Origin: Planctomycetota bacterium
GTDB lineage: Bacteria > Planctomycetota > Phycisphaerae > Sedimentisphaerales > SM23-30
Length of the DNA stretch: 8,943 nucleotides
Direction: 5' to 3'
Assembly: GCA_022705365.1 (NCBI GenBank)
Contig: JAKJEP010000122.1
Location: 1-8,943 of the forward strand
How positions within the stretch are numbered: the first letter of the stretch is position 1; every line of letters starts with the position of its first letter. Positions 5,626-8,943 of the stretch are shown piece by piece. The translations under genes were made by a program, and so were the position numbers. Below the pieces are notes generated by a model. That model was not told the origin of the DNA and ran no database searches. It was given only the letters and a program-made list of their open reading frames with translations.

Positions 5626-8154
5626 TTATTTTTTTTGGTAGGTAATCACCGCAGCTTCGGGTAAGGAATCGGCATAGATTTTCAGGCCGCTTTTCATAAG
5701 TTCTTCGCCCGTGAGAGAGGTTTTTTCCTCGCTGCCATAGCGGGAGAGTTCATAGGCAGCGCCGGGTTCCAAACCCCGCAGTTTCAGGCGAAGGCCCAAA
5801 ACCGTGGTATCCGGCCGGAAGAAAGCCTGCACCAGGCCTTCGCCGGTTTCCGGGCGGTTAAACTGCCAGGCCAGACAGGCATCGGATGCCGTGCTATGGG
5901 CCGTCAGGGGATAGTAGTCACCATAGAAGTTCTGGATGACGGTCTGCCGCCAGTAGCCGAATAATTTCTGCAATTGGGGGTAGTCAATATCTTTCACCCG
6001 GATATCAAAGCCGCACATGAGGCTGGGGGTGATATTACTCCAGAAGGCGTAAGGAACAACAGGGGTCCAGCCGGTGCCGTGATAAGATCCTTCATAGGCT
6101 AACTGGCCGGTACCGTAATAGGGGATCCAGGACGATATACCGTAGGTCTGGCATTGGCTGACGATGGCAACCAGCGGATTGTCGGTCCGCCAGAGAGGGA
6201 CGGAACGACGGAGGGTTTCCAGGTCGTTCCGGCGGCCGCCGGAGGCGCAGGAATCAATGCGGATGTTTGGGTGGCGGCGCAGCAGTTCATCCCAGTAGGC
6301 CAGATAGCCCATGACATGCTTGTTTTCCGTGATACCCTGGCGATCTTCAGCATCATTGCCGCGCCAATAATTCAGCGGGTCCATATTGAAATCCTGACGA
6401 TAGTAATCGATTCCCTCGGTCTTGATAAGATTACTGAAATGATTGGCCGCCCATTCCCAGGCCTGGGGATTGCCCAGGTTGAGCAGGCCGCCCTTTTCGC
6501 CGCCGAGAATCCATTCGGGATGTTCCTGGGCCAGCCAGGTACCGGCAGCAACACGCTCCGGTTCGAACCAGAGAAGGAAGTTGACGCCTTTGGAACGGGC
6601 GTAATCGCTCAGGGGCCGCAGGCCGCCGGGGAACCGGTTGGTATCGACCTCCCAGGTGCCGACAAAGGGCCAGTTATTCTCGTGCGCTCCGACATACCAG
6701 CCGGCATCGACCCACAGATAATCGGGCTTGATCCCCTCTTCAATATGGCGGTCCATATAGTCTTTGAGTTTTTGTTCGTCGGCATTCACCATTTCGCTGT
6801 AGATGCGGCCGGCATAGGCGGACATGATCGGCTGGGGAAGCTGGCCGTTCACGCGGGGAACATTGTGAGCCAGCATCCAGCGGCGCCAGATGTTCTGGGC
6901 CAGCGGCCAGGAGCGTTTATAGAACTGCAAAACCACCAGCGGGCTGCGGATTTCCTCGCCGGGCTGGAGTTTCAGATGGGTCAGCTCCTGCCCGCCGCGA
7001 ATGGTTAAACCTGCCTTTTCATCCCGCACAAACTGCGTTGCCCATTGCCCCGGCCAGCCGAGAACACAAATGACTCCCTCACTATGCCAACTGAGATTAT
7101 AAAAAGACATTTGAACCTGCGAACCTCTGCCGCCGGTGGGAGCCAGGGGGAGCCTGGTATTAGGGGGCAGTATATTGGTCAGCGGCTGATAGCTCTCCAC
7201 AGACGCAAACTCGCCTTTGTTGTAGTGGAGGGTAAACTCGCCCCAATCGGGATTGGTGTCAAATACATACCGCTGAAGGGTCGTATCGATTGCCTGGATG
7301 TTTTCCAGGAGGGGAGTGTCGGCGGAACCGGTATTTTTGAAATATACCGTCCATTCCACGGTGGGAAAATCATTATACATAACTATAACACAGCGCACTT
7401 CCAGACCGGTAGCGGGATCGGTGTAGAGCAGAGTGGACTGCGTGCGATGGTCATCCAATTTTTTACTGTCAGTTTTGCCTTTCCAATTGGGTAACAGTTC
7501 GACGGAAGGCTTGCCGTTGTACACGAAGGAGAAGGGCAGTTGCTGTGAGTACGTGACGGACGGCTGGCCCTCGAGAATGGGAAGGTCGCCCAGCCAGAGG
7601 GTTTGGCCGTTCTGGAGGGTGACTTTGGCATCGGCCCAGACGGCCTGGTCAAAGGGAATCCCATCGCCGCCATCTTCGACGATGAGGGTGAATTCCCGTG
7701 CGGCTTCCAGCGGGACCTTTACGGCAGTACCCTCCTGGCCCTGCTTTATGACGGGCGAGCGGAAGAGTTCGTTTTTGTCTTTCTTTACCACAAAGACCAC
7801 GGTTCCGGCACCGTTGCTGTCCACGCCGGCGACGGCCTCCAGGAATTGGGCGGGAGCAGGCAGACGGACGAGGATTTCACTATAGGCATGGCAGAACAGG
7901 CCTCGGTCGTACCGGGTATTTCCGATAGCAAACGGCTGGCCGATGCGGGCGTTGAGCTGCACGGGGATGAGGTTGGCTTTTACGATCAGGCCCGCGTCGG
8001 GGGCAGGGAGTGATTCGAGGGCCGGGAAGGCGGCTGAGACCCAACCGTTCCGTTCGGCGAATTCGGCCGGGGATGAGATACTATTCGCCGAGGCCATCGT
8101 GTAAGAGAAAACAAAAACCGCCAAAGCAACCCAATTCAACATGTACCTTTTCAT
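5626..8154 (-). CDS. Secreted NPCBM-GH36 family alpha-galactosidase
   Basis: The chosen start is ATG at 8154, seven bases after AAAGGA, giving 842 residues; an upstream TTG at 8202 coincides with the predicted transcription start and has no ribosome site. A signal peptide (MKRYMLNWVALAVFVFSYT, cut after A-S-A at 21-23) predicts export. An NPCBM carbohydrate-binding domain covers about 29-190 (RYDRGLFCHAYSEI; GVDSNG; DQAVWADAKV). A beta-sandwich follows, then a (beta/alpha)8 barrel at about 440-750 and a C-terminal beta domain. GH36 motifs are present in order: WVDAGW (D483), WFEPE (529-533), YYRQDFN with likely nucleophile D588, CASGGRRND (636-644) and WRTDN with likely acid/base D658. The family releases terminal alpha-linked galactose from oligo- and polysaccharides. 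The usual Lys-Trp before the nucleophile is Arg-Gln here, so other substrates of the clan remain possible. It has its own promoter and follows a second GH36 gene. Confidence 0.9.
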   Translation of the reverse strand: MKRYMLNWVALAVFVFSYTMASANSISSPAEFAERNGWVSAAFPALESLPAPDAGLIVKANLIPVQLNARIGQPFAIGNTRYDRGLFCHAYSEILVRLPAPAQFLEAVAGVDSNGAGTVVFVVKKDKNELFRSPVIKQGQEGTAVKVPLEAAREFTLIVEDGGDGIPFDQAVWADAKVTLQNGQTLWLGDLPILEGQPSVTYSQQLPFSFVYNGKPSVELLPNWKGKTDSKKLDDHRTQSTLLYTDPATGLEVRCVIVMYNDFPTVEWTVYFKNTGSADTPLLENIQAIDTTLQRYVFDTNPDWGEFTLHYNKGEFASVESYQPLTNILPPNTRLPLAPTGGRGSQVQMSFYNLSWHSEGVICVLGWPGQWATQFVRDEKAGLTIRGGQELTHLKLQPGEEIRSPLVVLQFYKRSWPLAQNIWRRWMLAHNVPRVNGQLPQPIMSAYAGRIYSEMVNADEQKLKDYMDRHIEEGIKPDYLWVDAGWYVGAHENNWPFVGTWEVDTNRFPGGLRPLSDYARSKGVNFLLWFEPERVAAGTWLAQEHPEWILGGEKGGLLNLGNPQAWEWAANHFSNLIKTEGIDYYRQDFNMDPLNYWRGNDAEDRQGITENKHVMGYLAYWDELLRRHPNIRIDSCASGGRRNDLETLRRSVPLWRTDNPLVAIVSQCQTYGISSWIPYYGTGQLAYEGSYHGTGWTPVVPYAFWSNITPSLMCGFDIRVKDIDYPQLQKLFGYWRQTVIQNFYGDYYPLTAHSTASDACLAWQFNRPETGEGLVQAFFRPDTTVLGLRLKLRGLEPGAAYELSRYGSEEKTSLTGEELMKSGLKIYADSLPEAAVITYQKK

Positions 8155-8207
8155 GGCAGAATCCTTTCCATAGTATTTTATTGTGCCGTTATTCCAAAAC
8201 AAAGGTA

Positions 8208-8236
8208 AATATACCTGTTCATGTAACGCTTTTCAA
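8208..8236 (-). promoter_or_regulatory. Sigma70-type promoter of the GH36 alpha-galactosidase gene
   Basis: TTGAAA (8236-8231) and TATATT (8213-8208) each match consensus at five of six positions and are separated by exactly 17 bases, the best promoter in the window. Transcription would start near 8201, giving a leader of about 46 bases that includes the ribosome site before ATG 8154. The -10 sits inside a small dyad, GGTATATTTACC (8215-8204). Confidence 0.6.
8222..8235. promoter_or_regulatory. LacI-family-like operator overlapping the GH36 promoter -35
   Basis: The plus strand reads TGTAACGCTTTTCA. It fits the cre/LacI-type pattern TGWAANCGNTNWCA except for the two central bases (GC in place of CG). 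It overlaps the -35 element and spacer of the GH36 promoter, where a bound repressor would block polymerase. The swapped centre is a real weakness, because LacI-family proteins usually need the central CG step. Confidence 0.35.
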
Positions 8237-8281
8237 ATGATTTAAGAAATCTTTTGATTAAACGGAACTTTTCAAAAGTTC
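8234..8281. repeat. Two inverted repeats upstream of the GH36 promoter
   Basis: A near-perfect 23-base dyad (8234-8256: CAAATGATTT, AAG, AAATCTTTTG, one mismatch in ten pairs) is followed by the perfect 17-base palindrome GAACTTTTCAAAAGTTC (8265-8281). They lie between the stop of the upstream GH36 gene and the promoter of the downstream one. The second could form a seven-pair RNA hairpin but has only a short T run after it (CGTTTAAT), so it is at best a weak terminator. Either could be a protein-binding site. Confidence 0.45.
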
Positions 8282-8325
8282 AGTCAGATCTTATTTAAAC
8301 AGAATTTGCTGCCCTATTCCTTTAG

Positions 8326-8943
8326 TCAATTCACACGTCGGTAGAGCCAGATCACTGCTCCAGGACGATCCTTAATCCTAATTGATATTCCCTCGTTCGT
8401 GAGCTCGCGTCCCAACTTCCTGGTGGCCCCGGGTGCATCAAGGCAGGTCAATTCGTAGGTCGCGGTGGAATCGAGCCCTCCCAGCGTGTAGGTGGCTGAT
8501 TCGTCAGTGTTTTCGGCTCGTCGGAAGGCTTGCACCATTCCCGCTCCCAGGTCGGGTCGGTCGAATTGCCAGGCCATCCAGGCTTTCGCATCCAGGCTGT
8601 AGGGAGTGAGCGGATAGTAGTCGCCGGAAAAGTATTTGCGCAGAGAAAGATATTCATGCAGCAGCTTGCGACAGAGATCGAAATCATAATCTTTGGAGTC
8701 AAGGGTTTTCTCATAGAAGCCCCAACCGACAACCAAGCCGGGACTGTAGGCGCTTCGGACGTCATAGGCACTCTTCCCTTGCCCCGTCGCTCCCGCACTA
8801 AGAGGCACCCACTGAGACAGTGCCCAGGTCTGAGACTGAATACCCATGGGGTCAAAATCGAGCAGACCCTTTGGCCCGGACTGATAGTCGCTCCGCCAGA
8901 GCGGTATGCTGCGCTGCATTGTCTCCAAATCGATCTTCCGGCC
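8326..8943 (-). CDS. C-terminal part of a second GH36-type alpha-galactosidase, cut by the right edge
   Basis: The frame is open to the edge of the window, so the gene begins outside it; 205 residues and the TGA are visible. It opens with GRKIDLETMQRSIPLWRSD, matching GRRNDLETLRRSVPLWRTD of the neighbouring enzyme, with the likely acid/base Asp at visible residue 19. The later segment GDYYPLTPYSLDAKAWMAWQ also matches the neighbour (GDYYPLTAHSTASDACLAWQ), followed by a C-terminal beta domain (YTLGGLDSTATYELTCLD). The region between diverges: the neighbour's WIPYYGTGQ corresponds to WVPLSAGATGQ here, so substrate preference may differ. The pair looks like an old tandem duplication. Export and N-terminal domains cannot be judged. 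Confidence 0.85.
   Translation of the reverse strand, partial: GRKIDLETMQRSIPLWRSDYQSGPKGLLDFDPMGIQSQTWALSQWVPLSAGATGQGKSAYDVRSAYSPGLVVGWGFYEKTLDSKDYDFDLCRKLLHEYLSLRKYFSGDYYPLTPYSLDAKAWMAWQFDRPDLGAGMVQAFRRAENTDESATYTLGGLDSTATYELTCLDAPGATRKLGRELTNEGISIRIKDRPGAVIWLYRRVN

Noticed and set aside
6154..7008. A 284-codon open frame on the plus strand
   Set aside because: It runs antisense to the GH36 barrel; the minus strand carries all the catalytic motifs in order, so this is a shadow frame.
8155..8202. Longer start (TTG at 8202) for the GH36 enzyme
   Set aside because: It coincides with the predicted transcription start, has no ribosome site and would put 16 polar residues before the signal peptide; ATG 8154 has a good AAAGGA.

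Overview
The window looks like part of a polysaccharide-degradation locus from a planctomycete, most likely Phycisphaerae. This is inferred. The large LamG/SGNH esterase ends in a single dockerin-like calcium loop followed by an Asn-Trp-Leu tail (DFNNDGIVN...LDFAFFAANWL), a style common on secreted proteins of that group. The genes are well-spaced monocistronic or loosely clustered secreted glycosidases with long intergenic leaders. Related phyla such as Lentisphaerae or Kiritimatiellota are not excluded. No housekeeping gene, RNA gene, transposase or CRISPR array is visible.

Layout, in transcription order of the minus strand (right to left): a GH36-type alpha-galactosidase cut by the right edge (8326-8943); a promoter region with a LacI-like operator and dyads (8155-8325); a complete secreted NPCBM-GH36 alpha-galactosidase (5626-8154); a 577-bp intergenic region (5049-5625) holding an AraC-style 21-bp direct repeat next to a weak promoter, then a long leader with a 52-codon ORF and an intrinsic terminator; a secreted LamG + CE2-like SGNH esterase + dockerin-like protein (2928-5048); a chimeric pseudogene joining the start of a GH127-like paralogue to the end of a LamG protein (2319-2886); a promoter/hairpin gap; and a secreted GH127-like glycoside hydrolase (137-2158). 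A short plus-strand C-terminal coding tail (2-76) converges on it from the left edge.

Taken together, the enzymes would remove alpha-galactosyl groups (two GH36 paralogues), ester groups such as acetyl (SGNH/CE2-like) and possibly beta-L-arabinofuranosyl or related groups (GH127-like) from a decorated plant- or algal-type polysaccharide outside the cytoplasm. The actual substrate cannot be told from the sequence. No transporter or regulator gene lies in the window, but the regulatory sites suggest LacI-type control of the GH36 gene and AraC-type activation of the esterase gene.
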